A DNA stretch of 64,000 nucleotides, from contig JAIUCV010000345.1 in the NCBI GenBank assembly GCA_026724425.1, positions 434,001 to 498,000 of the forward strand, read 5' to 3'. The notes below the pieces were generated by a model. That model was not told the DNA's origin. It did not search any database and saw only the letters and a list, made by a program, of their open reading frames with translations. Both the position numbers and the translations under genes were made by a program. Of the stretch, positions 1 through 11,879 are shown one piece after another. The stretch's first letter is position 1; each line of letters starts with the position of its first letter. Source of the stretch: Erythrophleum ivorense. Taxonomy: Eukaryota; Streptophyta; Magnoliopsida; Fabales; Fabaceae.

Positions 1-347
1 CTCTTGGTTTTGAGTCAAATAATAAGGTTAGGAAGATGATAGTTTCTGTGGCAGAGTTAGCTTTTCAATGCTTACAAAGGGATCAAGAATTGAGACCTTC
101 CATGGATGAGGTTTTGGATGTGTTGAGGAGAATTGAGAGTGGGAAGGAAGAGCTTGATCATCCAGAGGAAGTGGACATTCATGGAGCTCATGGGATTTCA
201 CTTAATGGTATAATAGATCAACCATCACCACCTTCACTAGATTGCAATGGAGCTGTATTGTTGAAAAATATGAAGTCACTACCTTCACCAAAAGCTGTGA
301 CTGATAAATGGCATAGTGAGTCAATTGCATCTAATGTTAGTGCTTAA
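1..347 (+). CDS. LRK10L-type receptor-like kinase, copy A, 3' end only
   Basis: This is the last part of a receptor-like protein kinase gene that starts outside the window. Reading begins in frame at base 3 and stops at TAA 345-347. It holds the end of the kinase domain (subdomain XI block LRPSMDEVL, preceded by AELAFQCLQRD) and a C-terminal tail with a proline/serine patch and a VTDKWHSES-like end. The same tail is found in copy B, and the nucleotide match to 40166-40505 is close. Family knowledge: LRK10L proteins are plasma-membrane kinases with a cysteine-rich extracellular GUB_WAK/WAK-associated region. No lesion is visible in this fragment, but its upstream exons cannot be judged. The 3' flank is homologous to that of copy B. 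Confidence 0.85.
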   Translation, partial: LGFESNNKVRKMIVSVAELAFQCLQRDQELRPSMDEVLDVLRRIESGKEELDHPEEVDIHGAHGISLNGIIDQPSPPSLDCNGAVLLKNMKSLPSPKAVTDKWHSESIASNVSA

Positions 348-1066
348 TTATGGCTTATTTTTATTTGTTAAAGATTAAATTGTACACCACATCACAGTGA
401 TGGCAAGGGTTAAGGATGTAAATATAAAAAGGAAAAAAAATTTAAAGTAGACTTTTTTTTTTGTAAAATATAAGTAAATCAAGCTAATCATGAATATACA
501 TATATAAATATGTGAGACATACTTTTTGATGTTCAGCTAAATGATAATACGAAGGAGAGAAAACTACATTCCTTGGGATTAGATCTGATCATTTTAGAAG
601 GAAAATAGATGGTGAGGAGAATATATCTCCAAAATCTCATGGGATCTCATGGGGTCTCTGTTTTAGTAGTTTGTGTTCTCCTTCTTCAAAGCGTATCTCA
701 GCCTGCTAGGGTCAAGTATTAAGAAGCCTGTAGCCTTATGCCTTGTCTTCTTCTACTTTTTCCTGTAGACAAATACGGTGTAGGCAATTTATTTTACCTG
801 TTTCCAAGTGCTAATGTAATCTGGCAAGACTCTGTTTTGAAGAGAAGAATGAGGCGTAGATTAGTACAGCTGTGATTGACTTTTCCACTTTTCAGTTTTA
901 CTGGAGTTTTAGCCTATTGTCATTGTCTAGGAGAAGGAGAAAAAGTGCAAGGCCCCGTAGAATTTGTTACTTTTTTTCAATTCTTTTAGCTAGGAAAATA
1001 CAAGTCCATTACCTTCTATGTGAAGCTACGTAAAATTTGTACTACATTTAGAAGTGCATGTTCAGT
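348..1066. other. 3' flank of copy A, duplicated downstream of copy B
   Basis: There is no coding sequence here. The stretch aligns with sequence after copy B (about 40506-41436, continuing at about 43120-43180), including the blocks around 560-690 and 960-1060. It therefore belongs to the tandem duplication unit and not to a transposon. It ends at the target site of the large MULE (TSD at 1067-1076). Confidence 0.7.
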
Positions 1067-1076
1067 ACTCAAGTAT
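1067..1076. repeat. Left target-site duplication of the MULE
   Basis: ACTCAAGTAT is identical to 13614-13623 and directly abuts the first G of the element. Confidence 0.88.
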
Positions 1077-1390
1077 GGGTTTTTAACGTAAATATATAAA
1101 GAAAAAAAATAAAAAAAAGAAATATATAACTTTACAAACTTATTTCAAAAATATATAATAATTTTTTTAAAAAAATAATAATAATATGGGACGCACAGCC
1201 TGTGGCTCTGCGTCCCAATTAATTTTTTTTTTCAAATTTTGAGAGACATGGGCTCCACGTCCCAAATTTTTTTAATAATTTTTTTTTTAAAATTTCTAAC
1301 CCAAAGGGTTAGAAAAGTTGACCATACGTGGGTCAATTTCAGTCTACTGACCCACGGGTCAGTACACTAACCCATGGGTTAGAAAAAATC
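1077..1390 (+). repeat. Left terminal inverted repeat with subterminal palindromes
   Basis: An A+T-rich outer part of about 110 bp is followed by G+C-rich palindromes: 1189-1216 (GGGACGC...GCGTCCC arms), a second GGGCTCCACGTCCC block near 1250-1265, and interleaved ACCC/GGGT motifs at 1299-1382. The right end has the same order in inverted orientation. Such blocks may be transposase-binding sites or fold-back structures; that role is inferred. Confidence 0.75.
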
Positions 1391-2239
1391 AGACCCCAAA
1401 AAAAAATTTATATATATTCTATCCATTCTGTGTTGAATGTGTTCCATTTGCTTGCATTCTCCTTCTCCGTGTGATTGCAGCTCATTCCTCCTTCTCTTCA
1501 AATTTCTTGAATGTTTTTATCTCTTCAGCTCATCTTCATCTACATTCTAAGGTTTGCATTTTATTTTCAAAATTTTTTTTATTTTTCATGTGCTTAACAA
1601 ATATTCATGTTTTTTTCTTCTGAGAAATTTAATTATTATTTTTTTAAAATTTTTAATAGGTTCTCAAGGTTTGCATTATATTATCTCTCATTCCAGATGT
1701 ATAGATGTCACACCCGATAATGTGACCGCGTGGCGTCAAATCGAAATCAAAATTAAAGTAGTAGAGTCGCCACCAAAATTTTAATTTTTTTTTGAAAAGA
1801 TAAAATTCTAAAAAAACTTTTTTAATTTGAAGAATGGTTTACGAATCAGATACGAGTTCAAGAGTCGATTGTGAGTGGGAAAGGTGTTAGGCACCCCACT
1901 ACACTCGTTCTTAAGAACAGTTACCATAAGTTAGTTGTGCAAAAATAAAATGACCTTGACACTATTTTAATTCTCTATAATGAATCACATGCAAAATAAG
2001 AAATAACCAAATAAAAGGAAATAAAATTAAGAATAAAGAGAAAGAAAATAAATTAAAGAAATAAAAATTAAAAACATGTTTATTTACAAGGGCGGGCTTG
2101 AGCTAGAATAAGAGCCTAAGGCCTACGTACCCTTCAGAGGGATCAAAGTTTACGTAGTTCAAGCTGGAGATTATATTTGATTGATATTTTTTTTTTTTGC
2201 GGTTTTTTTTTGTTTGATTTTTTATTATCATTCTTTTTA

Positions 2240-3420
2240 GAAGGAAAAAGAGTAAAAATCATTTAAACCTTTACAAACAAAACAAATTTGAGGTTGGTTG
2301 AAGTGTTTTTATTTGCAAAAAGCAAAACTAATTTTACTCTTTCATCTTCTTTTTTTTGTTTTTGTTTTATTTTTATTTTAATTCTTGTTTTGTTTTATTT
2401 TTTTGTTTTTTGTTTTGTTTTGTTTTTCTTTTTTTTTTATGAGAAGAGAATGAAAATGAAGATTACTTTTACCTTTAGCAAATCAAACGAACTTAGAATG
2501 GATTGATGAGTTTTAATTTGCTAAAAATAAAGTTAATTTTTCTTTTTTTACCCTTATCTCATTTTCAATTTTTATTCATTTCTGACATTTTCCTTTTTTT
2601 TGTTTCTAGTTGTTTTTTTTATTTAGTTTCTTTTTTTTTCAAAAAAGGGTTTGGAAAAGTCTTAAAAGATTGAAAAAAGAATTTACTTTTGTATTCTTTT
2701 TTTGTTATCGTTGTTATTATCCTCTTCCTTTCAGAGTTTGTTGTTTTTTTGTTTTTTTTCTATGTTTGGGTGAAAGAAGAAAGAATGTGAAAATCATTTA
2801 GACCATTGCAACCAAAACAATTTTTTTTGAATTTTAATTTGCAAAGACTAGATCAATTCCATTTCTTTACTCTTTTCTCCTATTTTGATTTTTTTTTTTA
2901 TGTTTTCTATTATTACATTTTTTGATTTTTAGTTTTTTTTTAATATATTTTTTAGTTATCAATTTTGTTTGCATTTATTTTTTTAATCTTTGGTTTCTTT
3001 TTTTGGGTTTTTGATACTTTTATTTAAATAAACAAAAGATTTTTTTCCCTTTTTTTTAATTTTTTGATTTTAATTCTTGAAACAACATTTTTACCTAACA
3101 ATTTTCAAATGTCTTTCTTTATAATGATTTTTGTTTTTTGTTTTTTTGTTTTTTCATTTTTTTTTGTTTTTTGTTTTTTGTTTTTTGTTTTTGAAATCAT
3201 TTAATTTCATTTTGTCTCATTTGATTTTTTTTGGCACTTTTTTTCTTTCTGAGAATAAAACATTTTTTATCTCAGCTAACTTTTGATGAAAAGAAAATGA
3301 TAGTAGAAAAAGCTTTTGACCTTGCCAAACAAATGAAATGTCAATTCGCGAAAGGCTTAATTCATTTCACTTCTTTGCTCTTTTTTCTTCCTTTATTATG
3401 CCTTTTTAAAAAAAACTCAA
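2240..3420 (+). repeat. Degenerate T-rich repeats inside the solo LTR
   Basis: Blocks of related layout recur at about 2240-2350, 2445-2570, 2770-2890 and 3280-3390. Each has a purine-rich GAAAAtGA-like start, a variant of ATCATTTagACC, a TTTGCAAA-like core and a TTTACTCTTTT-like end, separated by long T tracts. The open frames here are low-complexity and not coding. Confidence 0.5.
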
Positions 3421-4799
3421 AATTAACTAGATGTGGGCCATTGGAATACAAAACATCACGGAATGTAGATTTGATACCAAATGCATATCAAGAAAGTTTA
3501 TTACTTCACATGATTCTTAAATCCGCTCCTATGTACCTGAGGAGATAAAAAATCTCACACGGCGACTCCAAAAAGAATAAGATAAAAACTAAAACATAAG
3601 CATCTACAAACTTGCAATATTTTCTTTTCGTGTGTGCTTGTGTCTAACCAGCCAAACAATATGTTTTATTACAATTCAAATGTAGAAAAACAAGCTCAAA
3701 CCAATTATTTCCGCTAATCTTTCTAATCAGGCTGTATGCACGGCTTCGCCTCCTCACTCCCTTAATTGAATTGATGGGTGACTCCCCAAGCCAATATATT
3801 CCATATGTTACTCCGCATGTTACACAACAAATAAGCCAGCATTAAAGGAGAGATATCATTCGAATTAATCTTGGCTTTTAATGGGACTTTGGGACATAGA
3901 TAGCGAGGGATAGAACTCAATTGAGCCACCAGGGATAACGGCAAAATAATAAAATAATAGGAGCATAATTGAAGGCTTATTAAGGACCATAAACAACAAA
4001 CCCAATAAAATTTCATAGTGAAATTACCATTAAAATATGAGACTTGAAAAGAAAATTAGCAACCACCATTCCCAGTAATATGTAAGGACACATCACCATG
4101 GACAATAAAAAGGAAAGCGCACATGGAACTTAAGCTTTCAGGTACATGCTTCAAAACTATTATATAGGCCAAAAGTAAGACCCAAGCAAGACATTGTAAG
4201 TAGAGGATAGAGCTAATGAGATACAAACAAACGAATCACGTAGTTTTAGTCAATTTCCCATGCACCAATCAAGACCTTAGTAGGCAAACAACAAAGCAAG
4301 AAATCTGAGACTTAGTTATGGAAATTCCCAGATACCCCTTTCGACGACACATACAAAGCGTCCACGTTGAGCAGAAAAGGAACTCGAAATAAGAGTAGTT
4401 TCGAGCTAAAATTGAACACCTACGTAATGGTAATAACAGACCACCCCATCCAAGTTGCCAGAAGTTCTAACACATTTGTGATATTCATCACTACAAGACA
4501 CAAATTAAAGCAAAACTAAAAAAAAAATCAGAGACATTACTGTCATCATTAGTACCAAAACATAAGCCTGCTTATCATGAAAACACAGTCGAGGATAACA
4601 ACCAAATTAACACAATATAGTTTAACACGTTCAGTAACAACACATATTACAACTATACCCAGTCTTCTTTCAAGCCTTTCCTCGAACACCTAATGTGCAT
4701 GCATCCAAATATACCAAAAACACAATATTTCGAGTTCCAATATCCCATTTCAATCCTACATTATTAGTGATCACAAACAGAGCTAATAATACCAATGGT

Positions 4800-5580
4800 T
4801 TACCTCTAGGGATGGTGGTTGAAGGATGGATTCTCCGGTTCTTTGTTACTCTCTGATCTCTCTCTCGCCTTCTGTTCTTCCTCCGTCTAATCTCTGTTCT
4901 AAACTCCTTGGCCTTCGGATCTCCTCCAACCCGACGTTTACTCTGAAAGAATCCCCTTCTCCATCTCTCGCTCTCTTTCTTCCCCAGATCAGAAGACCCT
5001 TCTCGCCTTTGTTCGCACTCTGGTCTCTCTCTCCGTCCCCTATCTCGACGTTTTTTTTGTCCACCCCCTCGCCTTTTCCTTTCACCCCTTTTCAGTCTCC
5101 TCCTTTTTCTCGAATCTTAGCCTCTTTCATTGCATCAGAAAAATCCCTCTTTTGTTTTCTTGTTCTCCCCCTCTCTCCATTCTTCACTCAGCCCGAATCC
5201 TCCCAAAAATCTCCTTCGCTTTTTTTTCTTGTCTTTCGGTCTCCTTCCCAGATTTTTTTTCTCTAGTCGCCTCTCTGCCTCCCTTTTCCAATTCGAAAAT
5301 CCCCCCTTATTCCCCCTTGAATTCTTTCTCTCTCGCGCCACTCACCACTTCTCCAGCCTCTTCCTTTTCTCTCCCTTCGATTCTGGCCCCCTCCTTCTCT
5401 AAAACCTAAATGCTCTCCCTCTCAAATCCCCCCCTTTCAATCTCAGCTCTGCCTTTTCCTCTTTTCTAAATCCCAGAGATGTGTCCCTTTCATGTCTTGA
5501 GCCGTGCGCCTCCTACCCTTCCTTTTCTGCCTTGTGCCTTCTTGCCTCTCTGCTTCCTACTGGCAAGAGTCAGACATTCG
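4800..5580 (+). other. Pyrimidine-rich leader-like segment of the LTR
   Basis: A strongly C/T-biased tract follows GGATGGTGGTTGAAGGATGG and contrasts with the A/T-rich surroundings. Open frames on both strands (about 4826-5409) are serine/proline/phenylalanine-rich products of the base bias and match no family I know. It may be the transcribed R/U5 part of the LTR; this is inference. Confidence 0.4.
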
Positions 5581-6390
5581 AAAATGGCATTGGGGTCAAA
5601 ACACAGGGTTTCTACGTTTTGACCTCAACTAAATAATTTTTTTTCTATTGTATTTCAGTTAGGCTGATGAGTTTGAATTAGATTAGACTCGGGCTGAAAT
5701 TCTTTCTTTCCTTAATATTCTCCTTCTTCTCTCTTTTTTTTTTGTTTGAATTGGGTTGATTTTTTTTTTTTGGCCCAGTGGATTTAAAGAAGATGGGTGG
5801 AATTGTCTTGGCCTATTTTTTTTATTGTTTGAATTGAAAAGATTTTTTTAACTCTTTTTTCCATATCTTGAAACTTTATTTTTATTTTTATTTTTTTAAT
5901 TTGGTTTTTATGTTTTCTCTTCTTTTTTTTTACTTACTTTTCAATTTTTGGTTTTCTTCTTTTTTTTCTATCCCTTTTTTTTGAGTTATTTAGGCTTTAG
6001 GAATTTAAGGGAAAAAAGTTTAATGTCCTCCTTTTTTCTCCCTTTTTTTAAATTTTTTTTATTGGAATTTTTTATTATGCTTGGACAAAATACGGTGTTC
6101 ACAATAGAAGATTTAAATTTTTTTTATCAGCCTTCATATTCTTGTTGAGGTTTGTTATTTATTTTAAAATAATTTTTATTTCTTATTTTCTTCTCATATT
6201 TTTATTCTTTTTGTAGAAAACACTAATAAATTTTTTTTATTTGTACAGATTCTCAAAAGCTCCTATTCTATACAGAAACTTTTGTTTATTTGAAATTTTT
6301 TGTAATATCTTCGGTATCTTTTATCTTTAATCATTTTAATATATTGTGTTTAATTATTATTTACACAAAGACACTGAGTAAAGATTGACA

Positions 6391-8998
6391 ATGAGTAGAA
6401 GGAAGAAAATCATATGCATTTATGCAAATGAAAAATTTTCGACACCAACGAAGGAACAACATTTGTTTGTGATAAGTTGAAATTATTAACAGTTCTCTGA
6501 CATTAATCTTGAGCAGTTGAAGGTTGTAGTTGGAGAAAAATTACAACTCAGTCAAAATAGTATGTATCCGAGTTGGTGTACCGATACTCATGATCACTTA
6601 ATCCAACTTGGCACTTGCCGTGCACATTAGAGGACGATTCAGATATCCAAACCATGTGGCAAGCGAACTGACACTTTCCATCTCAACTGGGAGCACCTAA
6701 ATTATATGCACATATCTCAACTAATGATGTGGGCCAAAGTGTTGAAGAGACTGATATGATTGAACCGTTGACAAATTTATGTGCAAGTGAGATTAATAGA
6801 CTGAATGAATCGGTCTCCTTATTTAACTCTTATCTCAGAAATGTTCATCTATTTGAGACTCAGATTTCTAATACTCAACCAATATCACTCATAAATGATA
6901 TATCCCAACCAAGTTCATTGAGGGTTGAGATGTATCATAATAATCCTCCCGGTCTTCCAGATGCGACCGAAGATATAATGGATGAATTTGAAGTGGAGAA
7001 TGAATATGATGCTCCGCCAGATGCCAATGAATATGGAGAGGATGATGTTGCTGCGACTGACACTAAAGGGAATCCTGTAACTTCATTGACTCTGCATTCT
7101 GAGCAGACAATTACTTTTTTGTCTCAGATTAGCAATGACAATGTGAATGAATTTGAGATACCTGACATAGAGGGGGTCATCGATCTAAATGATGACCAAG
7201 AGATGTATGTTGGCATGCGATTTTTTGATAAGCAATCACTGAGTCGTGCTGTAAAGCTTTATTCAGTTCGCAAATACCACACATTCAAGGTGCATCAATC
7301 ATCAATGAAGTATGTGGAGTATTGTTGTCCAGAGTATGGTGTTAGATGTAATTGGCGGATAAGAGCATGTCAATTTGAGAGAAAAAAATGATTGGCGGAT
7401 AATAAAGTATGCAGGCCCACACACTTGTATCTCTTCCATGCTATCACAAGATCATCTGATACTAGACTCTGATATAATAGCATTAAATATTGTATCAATA
7501 GTCACAAAAAATCTCTCTGTTTCGATCTGTAATATCATTGAGAGGATTCATAGCACCTTTGGATATACGGTGTCTTACAAAAAGACATGGTGGGATAAAT
7601 AACGGGCCATTGCAATCGCTTTTGAGAATTGAGAGCGATCGTATATAGTTCTCTCAATATGGTTATCTGTTGTCCAACACTTCAATCCAGGCTCATACTT
7701 TGAATTTGTGACTAAGGAATGTCCGCAAACAACATCAAATACAGAGGCAACAATTATGTTTCATAGGATATTTTAGACATTTAAGCTTTGCATTGATACG
7801 TTTGATCACTTGAAACTGATTATCCAAATAGATGACACAGTTTTGTATGGGAAATATAAAGGGACGTTGTTAATTGCCAGCTCACAAGATGGTGCTAGAA
7901 AAGTTATCCCCTTTGTATTTGCTATCGTTGAGGGTGAAACGTATGAGGCATGGGATTGGTTTTTTAGTAACCTTAGACGACAAGTGGTACCAAATAAGTA
8001 AGATATTTGTTTGATATTTGATTGTCACCCAGGAATATTAGCAGTAATCGCAAACCTAAAAAATAGGTAGCAACCACCCTATGCACATTACATGTTTTGT
8101 TTACGTCATAGCTAGTAATTTGAATATGACGTTCAGGCTTAAATGGTTAAAAAGGAAGTTTGTGAACACCGATTATCTAAATGAATGCCATTTAATTGAT
8201 GAACAATTAGCTTAGATTCCACAGTTGCATTCAGAAGCGGCGAATTGAATAAAGGATATACCGAAAAGTAAATGGTCATGTGCATATGACATGGATGGGC
8301 ATCGTTGAGGGCACATGACAACAAATTTAGTCGAGTGTATTAATAGTGTATTCAAAGATGTTAAATTCCTGCTCATTATTGGCTTGGTCAAGGCAATAAT
8401 GTATCGGTTGAATAAATATTGGGTTGAGTGGGTACAAACTACATTTGCTCAGATGCAAGTAGGCAGCTTATTCTCTGAGGATATTCACTTGAAGATTTCA
8501 ATCAGAATTGCAAGAGCATCTACTTTATTAGTCCGTGTGTTTGATCGAAGGGCTTTAGAATTCGAGGTTGAAGAACCCTACGATCCCTCCAATAAACAGT
8601 ATGGACGAATTTGCAAGGTTAGCCTGATGAACAAAGCATGTGACTGTGGCGAGTTTCAATTCTAAAAATATCCTTGTCAACATGTCTTTGCTGCATGTGC
8701 TAAGGTTTGTCTTGATCCTCTACAATTTGTGCACGTTGTTTCTCGGCTAGAAACAATTCTAAATGCTTACAAGACAGAATTTCATCTAATGGGAGAAGAC
8801 ATTTATTGGCCTCACACAAGTGGGTTTCGATTGATCCCTAATCCTTCTATGATTCAAGATAAAGGTCAACCGAAAGCCTTGCGAATACGCAATGAGATGG
8901 ATTGGCAAGAAAGCTTCAAGGACAATCAAAGATGTGGTTTATGTAGACAGATCAGACACAATCGTGCCACTTACCCCTCTCGTCAACCACGAGGTTAG
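6391..8998 (+). pseudogene. MuDR-type MULE transposase (decayed)
   Basis: Reading starts at ATG 6391 (MSRRKKI...) but is broken near 6450. A 220-codon open stretch (6729-7391) holds an acidic spacer and a MuDR/FAR1-like block (VGMRFFDKQSLSRAVKLYSV, then YCCPEYGVRCNWRIRA). The catalytic core follows in pieces: IDDTVLYGKYKGTLLIASSQDG at about 7828-7890 contains the first DDE aspartate region, IFDCHPGILAVI lies near 8013-8048, and MTTNLVECINSVFKD is at 8315-8360. A SWIM zinc finger is recognisable (CDCGEF, then CQH at about 8638-8684), as is a worn zinc knuckle near 8935-8975 whose last cysteine is missing. At least seven stops interrupt it, several at conserved tryptophan positions (TGG to TAG/TGA). 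It would have cut and joined element ends in the nucleus. Confidence 0.85.
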
Positions 8999-9234
8999 AT
9001 ATAGTTATTAGAGTGAATTAAATATTCATTGTCGATGATCATTTGTATATGAGTGGCATATGAATTGTCAATGATTAGCTTGAAAGTGCCTATTTGCTTA
9101 TTTCTTTCTTACGTATTCATTGTTGTTCATTAGTTTGACATACTAAGATTATATTATTGGCTTATGATTTGTTGTTCATCAGTTTGACATATTAGTGTTA
9201 CTATTAACAGATATTTGAGTTATTGGTTTTCATT

Positions 9235-11726
9235 ATGGACTCTCACCAGAGTGCTGTTCATCCTAGACTAGAGGATGAGTCTTTATTATATTTACAGTCT
9301 CGCCATATGTCTTAAGCAGTGTGGTAAGGATAAGTAGGTAAAAAATTTACTTCATTATTTCTTGTTGAGTTAGCTAAATTTTTGACAATTTTTTTAATAT
9401 AATTACACTGAATGATAGAATTCTACGCATAAGACGAATAACGTAACAAGATAATATATTTGATCCCCCTCCGACCATTATTCCCTATCTTGAACAGGCT
9501 GGTTTTTATGGTGTTTCACGACTCGGTCATTTTGACTTCAACGTCGCCCTTGTGTCAGCCTTGGTTGAGCGATGGCGCCCAGAGACGCATATATTTCACC
9601 TCACCAGAGGCGAGTGCACAATCACACTGCAAGACGTCACTATCCAACTGAGTTTACCATGCACGGGAAATGCAGTATGTGGACGAACATATTTTAATTA
9701 GTCAATTGTTTGTAATGAGTTGCTTGGGGTGATACCGCCTCCTGAGACATTGGATGGACAGAGGTTGAGCATTCCTTGATTGACTCAGACATTCAACAAC
9801 TTGCCAGATGACATAGATGATGAAACTATTTGCCAGTTTGCACGAGCATACATCTTGCGTTTGATTGGGGGGTACTTGATGTCAGATAGGACTGAACATA
9901 AAGTTATGTTAATATATTTTTCGCTACTTGTTGATTTTGTAAAAGCTGGTCAGCACAGTTGGGGATCAGTAATATTGGCCAATCTATATAGAGAAATGTG
10001 TAATGCCACCCACTATGACAAGGTTAACATAGGTGGTTGTTTGACTCTACTTCATTTGTGGGCATAAGACCGATTTCCCCATCTTGCTCCACGAAGACCC
10101 CCTAACCCAATCCGTGGATGGCTATTTATCCTATTCGACCCCTCCTAGGTTTCAAGTATAGGCATATATATATATATATATATATGTTTCAGATGTGCTA
10201 TTGTTCGATGATTGACAAGCTAATCTGCGTTCTCCCTTTACTCACAGGTGGCGGGATGTTCCATAATATCCCCAACCGACAGCAGATGCCTTGCAGCAGT
10301 ATAGAATATTGTTAAATCAAATGAAAGACGATGAGATTTGTATTTAGGTACTTACTTATTTTTTACTTTACAATTAGATCACAGAGTAACTATCTTCTGT
10401 TGTGTAGGTCATTTGGCTTCCATATGACTCACCCGAGGTTGTTCAATTGATTCCAGAGTATTGCTTAGCAATGTCTAATGTATGACGTGCATTTGTACCT
10501 ATACTTTGTTTTTGGATAGTTGAGTGGCATCACACTGATCGTGTTCTTCATCAATTCGGTAGGGTGCAGTATATTCCAGAAAAATCATTTAATATAGGAT
10601 CGCTACATACTCTCCAATTAAAAGGAAAGATTCATAAAGACTGGTACAAAGAGCATGTAGTTTTCATTACAGCATAGAATTTGTGGCCCTTGGTAGTGGC
10701 ACAGAATGACCTTACCGATAGACCACTAGATCGCGCATCAGACTATATGCGTTGGTATTGGCGACATATGCGAAGATGGATCTATCTTGCTAGTAGTTCT
10801 CAAAGTTTTGTGGTATGATTTTTATATAATTCTTATCTTCATATTATATATCCTTAAATAAATACATATACGTATAATTTTTAACAATTAATTTTCTCTT
10901 TAACAGATTGATGTGTTGGAGTACTTGTACAAACTTACTATCACTGATTCGCTGACACTTAATTATGAAGATTTTAGGCAAAAAGCAAACAATGATATTC
11001 GAAATATGTTGCATGCTTTAGGAGAACATCGAAATATGTTCATTTCTCAACCAACTCCGCCAGCACCTGATCTATCCAGACCTCCAGAGCCAGAGGCGAG
11101 ACCAGGAAAAAGAGGCCATGGGTTCCTCTTATTTAGGGAACCAATGTCTGATGGAAATTTTAGGGAATTGCACACAAACATGCCATCATCATTTTACACA
11201 ACAGCCTCTATGTCTGACGGGGACGTTGGTCCTTCTTCTGTTTTACCACAGACTGTTGGTGGAGATATTGGTTCTTCTTCCTTTCCATCATCTGTAGACG
11301 TTGGCATTTCAGGTCCATCTTCCTGTGCACCTTGCTATACATTTTCATTGCCTTCCTTCATTTAAATTGAGTCATTTTTCTCTACACCGCTACCGCAATC
11401 AATGCAATCTGCCAGTATACCATTTACATCATTATTTATGGATCCAGCTGCATTTAGTGCAGAATATTGTAATACTTCGTTCTCACAATGAGCATCCTAC
11501 CAACCTCAACAAGGCTTTCTCACTCCAAATCAACCAGTTCTGCCTGTTCAATCTCCTCAATAGAATTTCAGTTCCCAACAAATTCGTCATCAAGTGGAAA
11601 ATGAATCGTTTGAAAAAGAAAATGAAAAAAGATTTGTCAATGACACCGAGGAAGACGATGAGGAAGAACAGCCACAACAATGCCAGCACAGCGAATGAGA
11701 AGAAGACCTTGGTGTGGGATAGATAG
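9235..11726 (+). pseudogene. Plant mobile domain (PMD / MAIN-like) gene carried by the MULE
   Basis: ATG 9235 opens MDSHQSAVHPRLEDESLLYL, the usual start of PMD proteins. After a stop at 9313 and frame breaks, the core is clear: YLEQAGFYGVSRLGHFDFN, ALVERWRPETHIFHLTRGE, TITLQDVTIQLSLPCTG (about 9480-9670), then 9780-10067. Three introns fit GT-AG: 10156-10247 (joining GFK to WRDVP), 10348-10407, and 10813-10906. Exon 3 contains EWHHTDRVLHQFG, KDWYKEHVVFI and DYMRWYWRHMRRW, which are hallmarks of this family. The C-terminus is proline/glutamine-rich and ends in an acidic tract. Family knowledge: Arabidopsis MAIN and MAIL1 act in gene and transposon silencing, and PMDs also occur inside transposons. 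This copy lies 236 bp behind the transposase on the same strand, in the place of an accessory gene. It has several stops and frameshifts. Confidence 0.82.
10164..10185 (+). repeat. (TA)n microsatellite inside PMD intron 1
   Basis: About ten TA units lie between donor GTATAG at 10156 and acceptor CACAG ending at 10247. Confidence 0.8.
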
Positions 11727-11879
11727 TCATTACGGCTGATAACTATTATCGTTGTTTTTCAAATTTAATGTTCATTTGTATTATTTAATGATAGATTTAA
11801 GAAAACTTTATTCCTTTCTTCAACAACATTAACTTACCAAAAAATTAATTAATACAATTATATACACATCTAACTTACA

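Larger units (their letters stand above)
1706..6103 (+). mobile_element. Long solo LTR (4.4 kb) nested in the MULE
   Basis: The segment begins TGTCACACCCG and ends GGTGTTCACA, the TG...CA ends of an LTR. It is flanked by a perfect 5-bp duplication, ATAGA, at 1701-1705 and 6104-6108. The first 450 bp contain motifs I recognise from long plant Ty3/gypsy (Tat/Ogre-like) LTRs: GAGTCGCCACC, a GGTGTTAGGCACCCC block near 1882-1900, and a CTACGTACCC block near 2120. No gag, pol, primer site or second LTR is visible inside, so a solo LTR is the simplest reading. A non-coding LARD-type element is the alternative. The lineage is my inference. Confidence 0.75.

Noticed and set aside
1299..1385. Short spaced motifs that could look like a CRISPR-like array
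   Set aside because: Plant nuclear DNA; the motifs are interleaved palindromes that recur at the other MULE end and have no regular spacers.
2288..3548. Open frames rich in Phe/Leu/Cys
   Set aside because: T-rich low-complexity DNA within the LTR; no start context, domain or family resemblance.
4826..5409. Overlapping open frames of 68-146 codons on both strands
   Set aside because: They are produced by a pyrimidine-rich tract inside the solo LTR; composition is Ser/Pro/Phe-biased on one strand and Lys/Arg/Glu-biased on the other, with no domain.
9460..9651. 63-codon open frame
   Set aside because: It overlaps the PMD core in the wrong frame; the true PMD reading is in another frame here.
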